From contig NZ_CP158480.1 of the NCBI RefSeq assembly GCF_050920755.1, forward strand, positions 682,001-746,000: 64,000 nt of DNA, written 5' to 3'. Within the stretch, counting starts at the first letter, position 1; each line of letters begins with the position of its first letter. Shown in pieces: positions 55,793-64,000 of the stretch. The DNA is from Oligella sp050920755 (lineage in GTDB: Bacteria > Pseudomonadota > Gammaproteobacteria > Burkholderiales > Burkholderiaceae_B). A model generated the notes under the pieces. The model made no database searches and was not told the origin of the DNA. It was given only the letters and a program-made list of their open reading frames with translations. The position numbers and the translations under genes are program-made.

Positions 55793-58700
55793 GTGATTAC
55801 TGGTGAGACCGATGCTGAAGCGGGTCAACAGCTGTCCGTTGAATTGCGCGGTCCAAATGGCTTTAGCGCTAACTATACTGTTGAACTTACGGGCAACGGT
55901 CAATGGAGCATTACCGTTAGCAAAGAAGATTTAGCTGACTGGCCGGAAGGTACCTTAACGATCTCAGCGTCTGTAAGCGACAAAGCGGGTAATACTGCTT
56001 CGACGTCTCAGAACGTGACTGTAGATACGACTCCGCCGCAAATTGCCATTACGACACCGATAGCCGACGACGATATCATTAACGCTATTGAAGCGGGTCA
56101 GTCATTAACCATTAGCGGTACGACGGACGCTGAGGCAGGTCAAAGTGTCACCCTTAGTTTCAACGGTAAAATCTACCAAACAGGACCGATTGCGGGTGAT
56201 GGCACATGGAGTTATACCATTCCCGTTGGAGGTCTTGAGGGCTTACAACAAGGTGCGAATGAGATCACCGCATTTGTTTATGATGCGGCAGGTAACCGTA
56301 CTGAAGCTATCCCACATACAGTCACTGTTGACACTGAAGCACCGACAGTTGAGATTTCTTTTTCATCTCCAGTGTTAAATATAGTGTGCAAAACTACCGA
56401 CATTACAATCGCTTTTTCAGATGTACCTCTCGGTAGTGATGGTAAAGAGCTGACAGCGGATCAAGTAAAAGCGCTTTTATCGCTTTCTCCGTCTGACATC
56501 GTATCACTTGGCGATCTCACCTCAAGCGACGGTGGTAAGACATGGACCGGCACCTTAACGGCCGATGAAGGCAAGGAATCCACTCAAGTCAATGTCTCCA
56601 TCAGCAACGCTTATTACGATAAAGCCGGTAACCAAGGTGGTACCGATGAAACATCGATTGCCATTGATACCCTTGCGCCTACAATCACTTTGAATGATAT
56701 TGGTGATGGTAATTTATCACGTTCTGAAGCCGCTCAGGTCGTGCTTAGTGGTACGGTAAAAGGCGTTAAAGAGGGCGCTCAGGTAACGCTTACTATTAAA
56801 GATACGAATGGTAACACGCTAATGCAGTATGCCACTGTCGATGGCGAAGGTAATTACAGTACAACCGTGGATCTTACGGCTGGTTTAGCTGATGGTTCAT
56901 TAACCGTTAATGCAGTAGTCAGTGACGCCGCCGGTAATACGTCAAAAGAAGCTACTCAGGAGGTGAACCTTAAGCTGACCGCACCTGTACTCACCATTGA
57001 CTCAGTTGCAGGTGGCGACAATGTCATCAGTTGGTCTGAGAAAATGTCTGATGGCTTTACCCTCAAAGGAACCGTTCAAGGTGCTCAAAAGGGTCAAGAG
57101 ATTACCGTTATCTTTACGGGCGCTGAGGGTAATATTACCTTTACTACAGAGGTTGGTGACGGTGATACGTGGAGCATCACTTTAACCAAAGAACAAGCTC
57201 AGCAGCTTAAAGACGGTTCAGTTCAAGCCACAGTCAGTGACAAGGCGGGTAACTCGGTAACTACTAGTCAGAACTATGTTGTTGAAGCACCGACACCGGA
57301 GTTGAAAATTACCGGTTATTACGATAGCGTTGATTATGTTCAATCGGCGCCAATCACTGCACAAGGAGAACTTAATGATAGCGTTACCTTAAGCGGTAGC
57401 GTGACTAATCGCTATGGCGGTTCGTTGATGTTCCAAGAGGTATCGGCTGATATACTGAAGGGTACATACGGTTCCTTCACCTTTGACAAGGACACAGGTG
57501 CGTGGAGCTATACCTTTAATGCCGGTCAAAAAGATAAATTAGATGACAGCAAAGCACCGTTAAACGAGCTTTTGACGGTTACGGATACGAATGGTCAGAC
57601 GCACCAGATCCAAATTACTATCCATGATATGTATCCGGCCGGAAAAGCAACGGTTTCCGGTACGGTCGTTGCGCTTAAGGAGCCGGTCTTAATTGAAGAC
57701 TCTCAAAAAGAGGGTAAATTAGCGGGGGCAACTGAGGGTAGCCAGTTGGTGGCGGATTCCATCACTGTTAATGGTGAGCCAGTGACCTTAGGCAAAACCC
57801 TTGAGGTAGCTAATATCGGTGCGCTCACTTTCTATGAAGATGGTCGCTATATCTTTGAGCCGTATCATAATGGCGCAACGCTCGAGATTAAGTATAAGTT
57901 TGAAGGTGATGACAATGAGCATTCGATGACGGTTGTCGCTACCGATCCTGTTCCTTATAGTAATGACTTACTTGGCCGCATTACCGGTTCCATTGATACT
58001 GCCAGTGTTCCGGAAAATGGCAAGATTACCTTACGCCTCTATGTCAACAAATCAAGCACCGATGATGCTCGTGAAGTCCAATATGGCACCGTTTCTTATC
58101 CAAACGGTCATGAAATTATCGTGGACGTGGACAGCGAGGGTAATTGGGCGATTTCACCTGAGCAGCTTCGTGAAGTATTGCAGAATATTTGGTGGGCAGA
58201 TCACTTACGTGGTGACGATGAGATCTACCTACAAGTGAAATTAGTGGATCCGGTTACCGGTAAAGCCAGTGAGGTTTCAAGTAAATACGCTTTTGTTGCC
58301 GATAGCTATCCACCGATAGCGACAAATGTCGAATATCACGCTCCTGTCGACGATACACCCGCTTATGTTACGGCACTTGTTTCAGGAAGCCTGTCCAAAG
58401 ATGGAAAAACTCATGCCAATACGGGTGATAAGGTTGAAATCAGTTATAACGGTACAGTCATTGCTGAGGGCACAGTAGGTGACTTAGCTGATGGCTATGC
58501 GCAGTACTTACAAATCAGGGTAGCGCTTACAGAAGCACTTCCTTCAGGCTACGATCCGGACTTATTAAAAGTTCATGTAACCGATAAGGCGGGTAATATC
58601 GGTACCAGTGATGCTAAGGTAATTGAGCAGTCTGTCGGTGAATTGCCGACACCTGTAATTGAAGCCTATATGGATGATAAAGCAGGTGGCATTGAGGGTG

Positions 58701-61700
58701 CGATTACATCAGGTGGTTTAACCAATGATAATGCCGGTTCGATTCGCGGTAAGATTACATTAAGTACGGATGGCGATCAAGTTGACGAGATCAGGGTCTT
58801 AGTAAGAGGTTTAGGTCCAATCACTGTCAAACCGTCTCCTGATGGTATTTGGGAGGTTACAAAAGATCAATTGGCGGGGTTAACGACTACCCGTACGTTA
58901 CAAGACGGTCTGGTGGATGTTGTCGCCCATGCTTATAACAAGGCTTCTAATAAATGGGGGCTTGCCTCAGAAAAGTTTACTTTTACTGTGGATACGGTGT
59001 CGCCGACAGTTGAAATTACCATAGAAAATGAGCAACCCTTGACTCAGGGTAATGCCAGCCAAGTGACCTTTAAGTTTAGTGAGGAGCTCGCAGAAGATCT
59101 CACGCTCGATACGATCAAGGTCTCAGGCGGTAAGCTGAGCGAGCTAAGTAAAGGTGCTGATGCCAACTCATGGACGGCGACTTTCACCCCGACCCCTGAA
59201 TATCAGGGTCAAATTAGTATCACCCTTGAGCAAGGTAGTTACCGGGATAAAGCCGGTAATAGCGGTGTTGCGGCTAATAGCACGGTACTCGATGTGGATA
59301 CTAGGGTACCGACCGTCGCAGTGAATATCGAAGCCAATCTGCTGGTTCTTGATAAAGATACGCAAGCGGGTCAAACGACTCAGGTGACTTTGAAGTTCAA
59401 CAAAGTACCTCATGACGCTAATGGCAATGAACTTACTGGTGCCGAGCTCCGTCAGTTTTTGTTGAATAACATAACAGGGACAGTCAAACCGGGATTAACT
59501 GACTTTAGTAGCACGGATGGTGGTCTAACTTGGATAGCAACCTTAACACCGCCGGTCGATTTTGAGGGCGACTTTACTCTGACCATTCCTGAGAAGAGCT
59601 ATTTTGATATAGTCGGTATTTCCGGTGAATCTGGATCCGATGAGGTCAAAGTAGATACTATTCCGCCGGTGCTTGCACCGGATAGTGATTCGGTGACAGA
59701 GTCAACCTCACAGCAGCCGGATAACAAGCAAGTAGCTACGGGTAATGTCTTAGCGAATGATGACAGTAGTGACGGCGTTAAGACAGTGGTTGAATTTAAA
59801 ATCACGGTTGATGGTGAGCAGTATTCGGCAAATGCAGGCGACAAAATCACGACTAAATACGGTGACATCACGATTAATGCAGATGGTACTTACACCTACA
59901 CGCTTGATAGTAAACGTGAGGCGACTTATAAGCTAAATGAGGACGACCATCCTGTCGAAAGCATCACTTATGTTGTTAAAGATAAAAACGGCAACACAGC
60001 TGAGTCGACGCTTAATATCACCGTAAATGGTGCGAATGACGTTCCGAGCCTCGGTCTTAGCGAGGAAGCGGTGACGCCGATCGTGAGTGGTGGATGGTTC
60101 TCTACCTTGCCGACGGCACAGGCTCCCAATTTATTAAATAAAAATCCGAATAACAGTTCTAGCAATTCAATGAGGTTTAATCTTAAAGAGGGTGTCGATC
60201 CATCTACTGTGCGTGCAGTGATTAATTTAGAGATGGTTGATAACTCCTTTAGTATTAAGGTGAACGGGAAGGATATTTTTAATAACGGGACCGCTTTAGA
60301 TACGATTTTCCAAGTAGAGAGAAATGATAGGATAATCGGTAAGGGAACCAATGTGGTGGCATTGCGATTTGCTAACGGTGATTGGTTGGGTGACGGTAAG
60401 CCGTGGGAGGTAAATAAACATGGCTTACCTCGATTTCAGATTGTTTTGACAGCCGAAGGTGTTAGATTCTTTGCGACCAGAACAGTGGAATCTACTTCTT
60501 TGGAGGAGGTCTTTGTCGGTTCGGTGCTTGAAACGGGTGAGGCCTTCCCAAATGGGTTGACGAACGAGGGAATTATTTCGCCACAGTTTAACGCGGGTTC
60601 GAATGAGATCATCGTTAATAATAACGACGGCATCGGTCAAGATTTTATTCAGGGCTATATGAAAGTATCAGCCGGTGGATCTTTTAAAATCAGTGATTTA
60701 GATGATGCAGAAATTTCCTCGGCAACGATCACGTTAAAGGGCACAAAACAAGGTGATAGTCTGGTGGCTGTACTTCCAAACAGCATGCAGTCTATTGAAA
60801 CGGTTGATGGAAATGGTAATAAGGTTTTAACCTTGACCAGTAAAGACGGCTCAGCTTCTTTAAAGGACTTCGAGGATGCCTTAAACTCAGTAATCTTTAT
60901 GGGTGGTGGCGAACAAGGTGACCGTACTGTCGAGATTAAGGTCATGGATGCACATGGGGCTACATCCACAGTTATAGAAGGAACTTATCATTATCAAGGA
61001 CCAACAACTAAAACTGTAAAAGCTGGAGGTGATTCTCGTATCAATAAATGGAATGATGCCGGTTTTAAAGTCATGGGCTTTGCAAATGGCGACTTTGAAT
61101 CCGGAAGTGTTTTAAAGACAAACATAATTGCTAATACGGTTCCTGGAACAAAGATAGGTAGTGTTGCTAATAATGCTAGCGGTAATGGCCTATTTGTTTC
61201 CGGTGGTGACAACACTGACACTACTTCCGGTCAAGAACGAATGGTGATTGATTTGGGCTTTAATGCTATGCATGCAAAAGTCAGTGCAACTCACTTTTCC
61301 AATTACGAAACTATTAATTGGCGAAGCTATGATGAAAACGGTAAGTTAGTCGGTGAAGGTACGGTTAATGCGAGAAAATACTGGGACGCTCGCCTCAGTG
61401 ATCTAGGAGGTGGCACGACCGTGCGGGATTTCCACATCGTACCTAATGTGGACGGACATGGTCAATTTCGTTATATCGTCTTGCAAGCCGGTACCGGTAA
61501 TTTCCGTATTGATGGTTTAGAGGCGACGAGTAGTTATGATGCTAATGCTTCAGCCAGCTTAAGTGAGTTTTCATTCCCGGTCGATCGCAGCAGTAGCACT
61601 GACAGCGTGGAGGAAGTCGCAGCCGCACGCTTTACCACGTTTGATGATGTGATGGACTTTGATGCCGATACGGATACGGATGATGCTCAGGTAGTACATA

Positions 61701-62095
61701 TTACTGAGGATCATAGTGTTACCATTGCCGATTATGGTCACGCCGATGAAATCCATCTGGACGGTAGTGTAGAACTGGGTCTTAGCTATGCGGATCTACT
61801 AAGCAGTCGCGATCTATTCAGCGAAAGTGACAAACCACTGAAGATCTTCGGTGGGGAGGATGATGTACTGGACTTCGGTAATAACGGTGCCCAAGAAACA
61901 GATACGCAATCGCTTGGCAAGGATAGCTTTGCCGATAGCAGTGCGGAGGATGTTGATGATCTTAATCTTTGGGTTAAAAACGGTAGCGTAGAGGAAAACG
62001 GTGTCGTTTTCGATGTCTATGAATACCATGCCGGTGCCGGTGAGGTTGATACAACCAACCAAGTATTGGTGCAACAGGGAATTGAGATTATATAA
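55793..62095 (+). CDS. C-terminal part of the giant adhesin, out of frame
   Basis: This 2100-codon frame directly continues the repeat gene after a one-base shift. Upstream of 55793 the same frame reads GNNFINLADKNNALVITGETDAEAGQ, a standard Ig-like domain opening, so the GTG is not a real start and has no ribosome site. Several non-identical Ig-like domains follow (each ending VTVDTT-P or similar). A VCBS-type domain lies near residues 1290-1410 (GNVLANDDSSDGVKTV, GDITINADGTYTYTLD). Unclassified lectin-like regions and an Asp-rich tail come next. The final DDLNLWVKNGSVEENGVVFDVYEY...VLVQQGIEII matches the C-terminal secretion-signal region of Bap-like type I secreted adhesins. Unless frameshifting occurs, this part is not made. 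Confidence 0.8.
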   Translation: MITGETDAEAGQQLSVELRGPNGFSANYTVELTGNGQWSITVSKEDLADWPEGTLTISASVSDKAGNTASTSQNVTVDTTPPQIAITTPIADDDIINAIEAGQSLTISGTTDAEAGQSVTLSFNGKIYQTGPIAGDGTWSYTIPVGGLEGLQQGANEITAFVYDAAGNRTEAIPHTVTVDTEAPTVEISFSSPVLNIVCKTTDITIAFSDVPLGSDGKELTADQVKALLSLSPSDIVSLGDLTSSDGGKTWTGTLTADEGKESTQVNVSISNAYYDKAGNQGGTDETSIAIDTLAPTITLNDIGDGNLSRSEAAQVVLSGTVKGVKEGAQVTLTIKDTNGNTLMQYATVDGEGNYSTTVDLTAGLADGSLTVNAVVSDAAGNTSKEATQEVNLKLTAPVLTIDSVAGGDNVISWSEKMSDGFTLKGTVQGAQKGQEITVIFTGAEGNITFTTEVGDGDTWSITLTKEQAQQLKDGSVQATVSDKAGNSVTTSQNYVVEAPTPELKITGYYDSVDYVQSAPITAQGELNDSVTLSGSVTNRYGGSLMFQEVSADILKGTYGSFTFDKDTGAWSYTFNAGQKDKLDDSKAPLNELLTVTDTNGQTHQIQITIHDMYPAGKATVSGTVVALKEPVLIEDSQKEGKLAGATEGSQLVADSITVNGEPVTLGKTLEVANIGALTFYEDGRYIFEPYHNGATLEIKYKFEGDDNEHSMTVVATDPVPYSNDLLGRITGSIDTASVPENGKITLRLYVNKSSTDDAREVQYGTVSYPNGHEIIVDVDSEGNWAISPEQLREVLQNIWWADHLRGDDEIYLQVKLVDPVTGKASEVSSKYAFVADSYPPIATNVEYHAPVDDTPAYVTALVSGSLSKDGKTHANTGDKVEISYNGTVIAEGTVGDLADGYAQYLQIRVALTEALPSGYDPDLLKVHVTDKAGNIGTSDAKVIEQSVGELPTPVIEAYMDDKAGGIEGAITSGGLTNDNAGSIRGKITLSTDGDQVDEIRVLVRGLGPITVKPSPDGIWEVTKDQLAGLTTTRTLQDGLVDVVAHAYNKASNKWGLASEKFTFTVDTVSPTVEITIENEQPLTQGNASQVTFKFSEELAEDLTLDTIKVSGGKLSELSKGADANSWTATFTPTPEYQGQISITLEQGSYRDKAGNSGVAANSTVLDVDTRVPTVAVNIEANLLVLDKDTQAGQTTQVTLKFNKVPHDANGNELTGAELRQFLLNNITGTVKPGLTDFSSTDGGLTWIATLTPPVDFEGDFTLTIPEKSYFDIVGISGESGSDEVKVDTIPPVLAPDSDSVTESTSQQPDNKQVATGNVLANDDSSDGVKTVVEFKITVDGEQYSANAGDKITTKYGDITINADGTYTYTLDSKREATYKLNEDDHPVESITYVVKDKNGNTAESTLNITVNGANDVPSLGLSEEAVTPIVSGGWFSTLPTAQAPNLLNKNPNNSSSNSMRFNLKEGVDPSTVRAVINLEMVDNSFSIKVNGKDIFNNGTALDTIFQVERNDRIIGKGTNVVALRFANGDWLGDGKPWEVNKHGLPRFQIVLTAEGVRFFATRTVESTSLEEVFVGSVLETGEAFPNGLTNEGIISPQFNAGSNEIIVNNNDGIGQDFIQGYMKVSAGGSFKISDLDDAEISSATITLKGTKQGDSLVAVLPNSMQSIETVDGNGNKVLTLTSKDGSASLKDFEDALNSVIFMGGGEQGDRTVEIKVMDAHGATSTVIEGTYHYQGPTTKTVKAGGDSRINKWNDAGFKVMGFANGDFESGSVLKTNIIANTVPGTKIGSVANNASGNGLFVSGGDNTDTTSGQERMVIDLGFNAMHAKVSATHFSNYETINWRSYDENGKLVGEGTVNARKYWDARLSDLGGGTTVRDFHIVPNVDGHGQFRYIVLQAGTGNFRIDGLEATSSYDANASASLSEFSFPVDRSSSTDSVEEVAAARFTTFDDVMDFDADTDTDDAQVVHITEDHSVTIADYGHADEIHLDGSVELGLSYADLLSSRDLFSESDKPLKIFGGEDDVLDFGNNGAQETDTQSLGKDSFADSSAEDVDDLNLWVKNGSVEENGVVFDVYEYHAGAGEVDTTNQVLVQQGIEII

Positions 62096-62107
62096 TCACG
62101 CCTAAGT

Positions 62108-62137
62108 AAAAATGCCGCTATTTATAGCGGCATTTTT
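62108..62137 (+). terminator. Intrinsic terminator after the adhesin
   Basis: A 13-bp perfect inverted repeat (AAAAATGCCGCTA / TAGCGGCATTTTT) with a 4-base loop and terminal T-run lies 12 bases past the adhesin stop. It is a strong terminator. Confidence 0.92.
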
Positions 62138-62151
62138 GCTATAAATAAGCT

Positions 62152-62253
62152 GAGACCTTTGCAATAACCCCTCAAACTTCCTAAAATATGGCTTATTTCC
62201 TTGCTTTCTTACTTCAGTCCCATGAGTAGTTTCTTTCAACAAACCGCCAAAGC
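62152..62253 (+). mobile_element. IS5-family remnant (left end and transposase start)
   Basis: GAGACCTTTGCAATAA resembles the left inverted repeat of IS5-type elements. Some 70 bases later ATG at 62222 opens MSSFFQQTAKA, the usual beginning of their transposase. The frame is cut after 11 codons where the IS66-family tip GTAAG begins. The rest may lie beyond the window, on the far side of the IS66 element, or be lost. Confidence 0.6.
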
Positions 62254-62289
62254 GTAAGTGTCCGACGAACACATATTGAATCTTTCAAC

Positions 62290-62324
62290 AATTAAGGCTC
62301 CGAGCTTTGTTCGGAGCCTTAATT
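62290..62324 (-). terminator. Hairpin just past tnpC of IS66
   Basis: A perfect 14-bp stem (AATTAAGGCTCCGA / TCGGAGCCTTAATT) with a 7-base loop lies 2 bases beyond the tnpC stop. It lacks a long T-run, but the position inside the IS end suggests it ends tnpC transcription or shields the IS from outside transcripts. Confidence 0.55.
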
Positions 62325-62326
62325 GC

Positions 62327-63991
62327 TTAGCTGTTTGATGTTGCCGTGAGCGGTTGCCAGTTGTGCGGCAATAGCGCTGCAATATCCCTCGCCTTATGCG
62401 TTGGCAAGCGCTCAAGCACATCCTTAAGGTAGGCATGTGGATCATGCCCGTTGAGCTTCGCTGATTGGATCAGTGACATGATGACCGCCGCCCGTCGACC
62501 TGCAATCGGTGACCCCACAAAGAGCCAATTCTTGCGACCGATAGCAAGTGGACGAATGAGGTTCTCAACCGCATTATTATCCATCGGCACCATGGCATCA
62601 TCCAATAGGCGCGTCAAGGCAGGCCAATTGTTGAGACTATACCCAATGGCTTTTGCAATCGCTGAGTTCGGTGGCACGATGGCCTGTTGTGCCCTGAGCC
62701 AATCAGCAAAGGTGTCGATGACTGGCTTCAGGTAGCGCTGTCGATAGCTGAGCCGTTCCGGTGGCGCCGGTTGTTTGGCTTGCGCTTCGTGCCGATACAG
62801 CACTTGAATGGTGGCTAAGGCTTGCTGTGCTACCGCGCTACCATTGGCTTGGTAAACATCATGAAATTTACGTCGCGCATGCGCCCAACAACCCGCTTCT
62901 ATCACCTGACCACTGGCAAAGAGCGCTTTGTAGCCGGCATAATCATCACACATCAAGCTGCCTTGCCAATCACCTAAGAATTCACGTGCATAGACACCAG
63001 AACGACCTTCACGGAAGTCGTACACAACGGCTTTAAATGCGCTGTAAGCACTTGGCGCATAGACCCAGAAGAAGCCTCGCTGCGGCTTATCCTTCTTGTG
63101 ATGCATATAGCGCACTGGCGTTTCATCGGCATGCAACACGGACTGCTTAAGTAGCTCCTTGCGCAAGGCATCCACTAAGGGGGCTAATTGCGCCCCGCAT
63201 TGACCTACCCAATCCGCCAAGGTGGTGCGTGATAGGCGAATACCGGCACGCTCAAAGATCGATTCCTGTCGGTACAGGGGCAAGTGATCGACGTACTTCA
63301 TGGTGAGTACCGCTGCTAAAAGACCAGAAGAGGCTAAGCCCTTATCAATAATTTGCGCCGGTACCGGTGCCTGCCTTAAGGTCTGACAAGGTTGGCACAC
63401 GTACTTACCACGGATATGTTTCTCAAGGGTAAACTTGCCTGGTTGGTAGTCCAGCTTATGACTGACATCCTCACCAACACGCTGCAATTGGCAACCGCAA
63501 CCACACGCGGTGTCTTCCAACTCGTGATGAATCTCAACCACCGGGATACCCGTTGGCAAGGCGTTTTCATTGATGCGTCGGCGACCACGAGGAGCTCGCT
63601 TAGCAGGTTCTTCCTGCAGCTGTTCAGCCAGTTGGCGAAGTTGCTCTTCTTTCTCGCCAATATCACTCCGGATATCTTCTTCAAACAGTCGATACTGTCG
63701 TTGATCCAAATGCTCGTGACTCTTATCGAAGCGAATACGCCTTAAGATTGCTAACTCCATGCGTACTTGCTCAAGCTGTTGATTTAGCAATCGATTGCTC
63801 GCATCACGCTCAACAATGGTGCGCTGATGCTCAACAATAGTCTGCTCGCATTCAGCAATTACAGCTTGCTGCGCAACAATGACCGCCTCCTGTTTGCCCA
63901 AGGCGGCATGACTCTGCAATAGCAACTGTCGCAGTTCATTCGCACTTAAGGCGTCAAGATTCGTAGGAAGGGTAAAAGAAGAGTTCGGCAT
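62327..63991 (-). CDS. tnpC: IS66-family transposase TnpC
   Basis: This 554-residue DDE transposase is full length for the family. An N-terminal coiled coil (about 30-130, rich in Gln/Glu/Leu) is followed by the zinc-ribbon segment with Cys163/165/167 and Cys199/202 (GKYVCQPC). The catalytic core holds Asp289 (LHADETPV), Asp349/350 (MCDDYAGY) and Glu476 (DNNAVENLIRPL). The C-terminal IS66 extension NWLFVGSPIAGRRAAVIMSLI is intact. The ATG at 63991 is 9 bases from the window edge. The gene shows no disruption, so the element may be functional, but the accessory genes are outside the window. Confidence 0.93.
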   Translation of the reverse strand: MPNSSFTLPTNLDALSANELRQLLLQSHAALGKQEAVIVAQQAVIAECEQTIVEHQRTIVERDASNRLLNQQLEQVRMELAILRRIRFDKSHEHLDQRQYRLFEEDIRSDIGEKEEQLRQLAEQLQEEPAKRAPRGRRRINENALPTGIPVVEIHHELEDTACGCGCQLQRVGEDVSHKLDYQPGKFTLEKHIRGKYVCQPCQTLRQAPVPAQIIDKGLASSGLLAAVLTMKYVDHLPLYRQESIFERAGIRLSRTTLADWVGQCGAQLAPLVDALRKELLKQSVLHADETPVRYMHHKKDKPQRGFFWVYAPSAYSAFKAVVYDFREGRSGVYAREFLGDWQGSLMCDDYAGYKALFASGQVIEAGCWAHARRKFHDVYQANGSAVAQQALATIQVLYRHEAQAKQPAPPERLSYRQRYLKPVIDTFADWLRAQQAIVPPNSAIAKAIGYSLNNWPALTRLLDDAMVPMDNNAVENLIRPLAIGRKNWLFVGSPIAGRRAAVIMSLIQSAKLNGHDPHAYLKDVLERLPTHKARDIAALLPHNWQPLTATSNS

Positions 63992-64000
63992 GAGCTGTAC

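Larger units (their letters stand above)
62254..64000 (-). mobile_element. IS66-family element, one end in window
   Basis: The tip GTAAGTGTCCGACGAA fits the GTAAG-type inverted repeats of IS66 elements. The tnpC transposase lies just inside, reading away from this tip towards it on the - strand. The other end, and the tnpA/tnpB partners expected upstream of tnpC, lie beyond 64000. If the insertion is intact, the 8 bases GCCAAAGC (62246-62253) should be duplicated at the far end. Confidence 0.75.

Noticed and set aside
55793..62095. Second adhesin frame as an independent gene starting at GTG 55793
   Set aside because: There is no ribosome site or signal, and the same frame encodes typical Ig-like residues upstream of the GTG. 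It is the continuation of the repeat gene after a frame loss.
61000..62095. RTX calcium-binding nonapeptide repeats in the adhesin tail
   Set aside because: No GGxGxD repeats are present. Only a single GGEDD-like motif is seen, so the tail is Bap-like rather than RTX.
25675..64000. Adhesin gene as cargo of one composite transposon
   Set aside because: The left element is IS3-family and the right ones are IS5- and IS66-family. Unlike ends cannot mobilise the segment together, and the IS3 has its own target duplication.

Overview
The window looks like a chromosomal segment of a moderate-GC betaproteobacterium of the order Burkholderiales, most likely family Alcaligenaceae. This is inferred from the metK - SAH riboswitch - ahcY - small membrane protein - metF block, the Alcaligenaceae-style TRAP cluster, and the copper nitrite reductase/SCO/NnrS neighbourhood. 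An Oligella-like genus would fit, but I cannot prove it without a database search. I see no tRNA, rRNA, CRISPR array or phage module.

Layout. (1) Positions 1-5800, + strand: the 3' part of a SnoaL-like protein, a PuuB/DadA-type FAD oxidoreductase, a complete TRAP transporter (dctP, dctQ, dctM) and an exported tandem-Cache protein. This reads as one uptake-and-oxidation operon for an unidentified small organic compound. (2) Positions 5870-9440, - strand: an LpxL-type acyltransferase, a secreted thioredoxin-MsrA-MsrB fusion and a Xer tyrosine recombinase. (3) Positions 9540-15710: two converging Fur-box-headed units. One is a FecA-like TonB-dependent receptor. The other is a Tat-exported substrate-binding protein with ABC permease, ATPase and NnrS. 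(4) Positions 15780-19060, - strand: a nirK - SCO1 - Tat-exported propeller-like protein unit behind an FNR-type box and an NsrR-type box. nirK is frameshifted inside its copper-site motif. (5) Positions 19240-23400, + strand: the methyl-cycle block metK, SAH riboswitch, ahcY, a four-helix membrane protein and metF. (6) Positions 23400-25120, - strand: a YdhR-like protein and a YuiF-type Na+/H+ antiporter-family permease. (7) Positions 25120-62140: a giant BapA-like type I secreted adhesin locus. (8) Positions 62150-64000: an IS5-like remnant interrupted by an IS66-family element.

The most striking object is the adhesin locus. It contains 101 complete copies of a 279-bp (93-residue) Ig-like repeat, which look identical at nucleotide level, plus 54 bp of a further copy. 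Together they cover about 28.2 kb. The locus has two lesions. An IS3-family element sits exactly between the native Shine-Dalgarno sequence and the start codon, and its 4-bp target duplication rebuilds the ATG. A one-base frame loss just after the last repeat detaches the C-terminal region, including the likely secretion signal. With one base restored, the gene would encode about 11,738 residues, a protein over 1 MDa. As given, it is either a decaying or switched-off gene or, for the second lesion, a sequencing or assembly indel.

Iron, nitric oxide and copper themes recur. Fur boxes flank the receptor/ABC/NnrS group, and FNR- and NsrR-like sites precede nirK-SCO1. All functional statements are read from motifs in the translated sequence and no database search was run.
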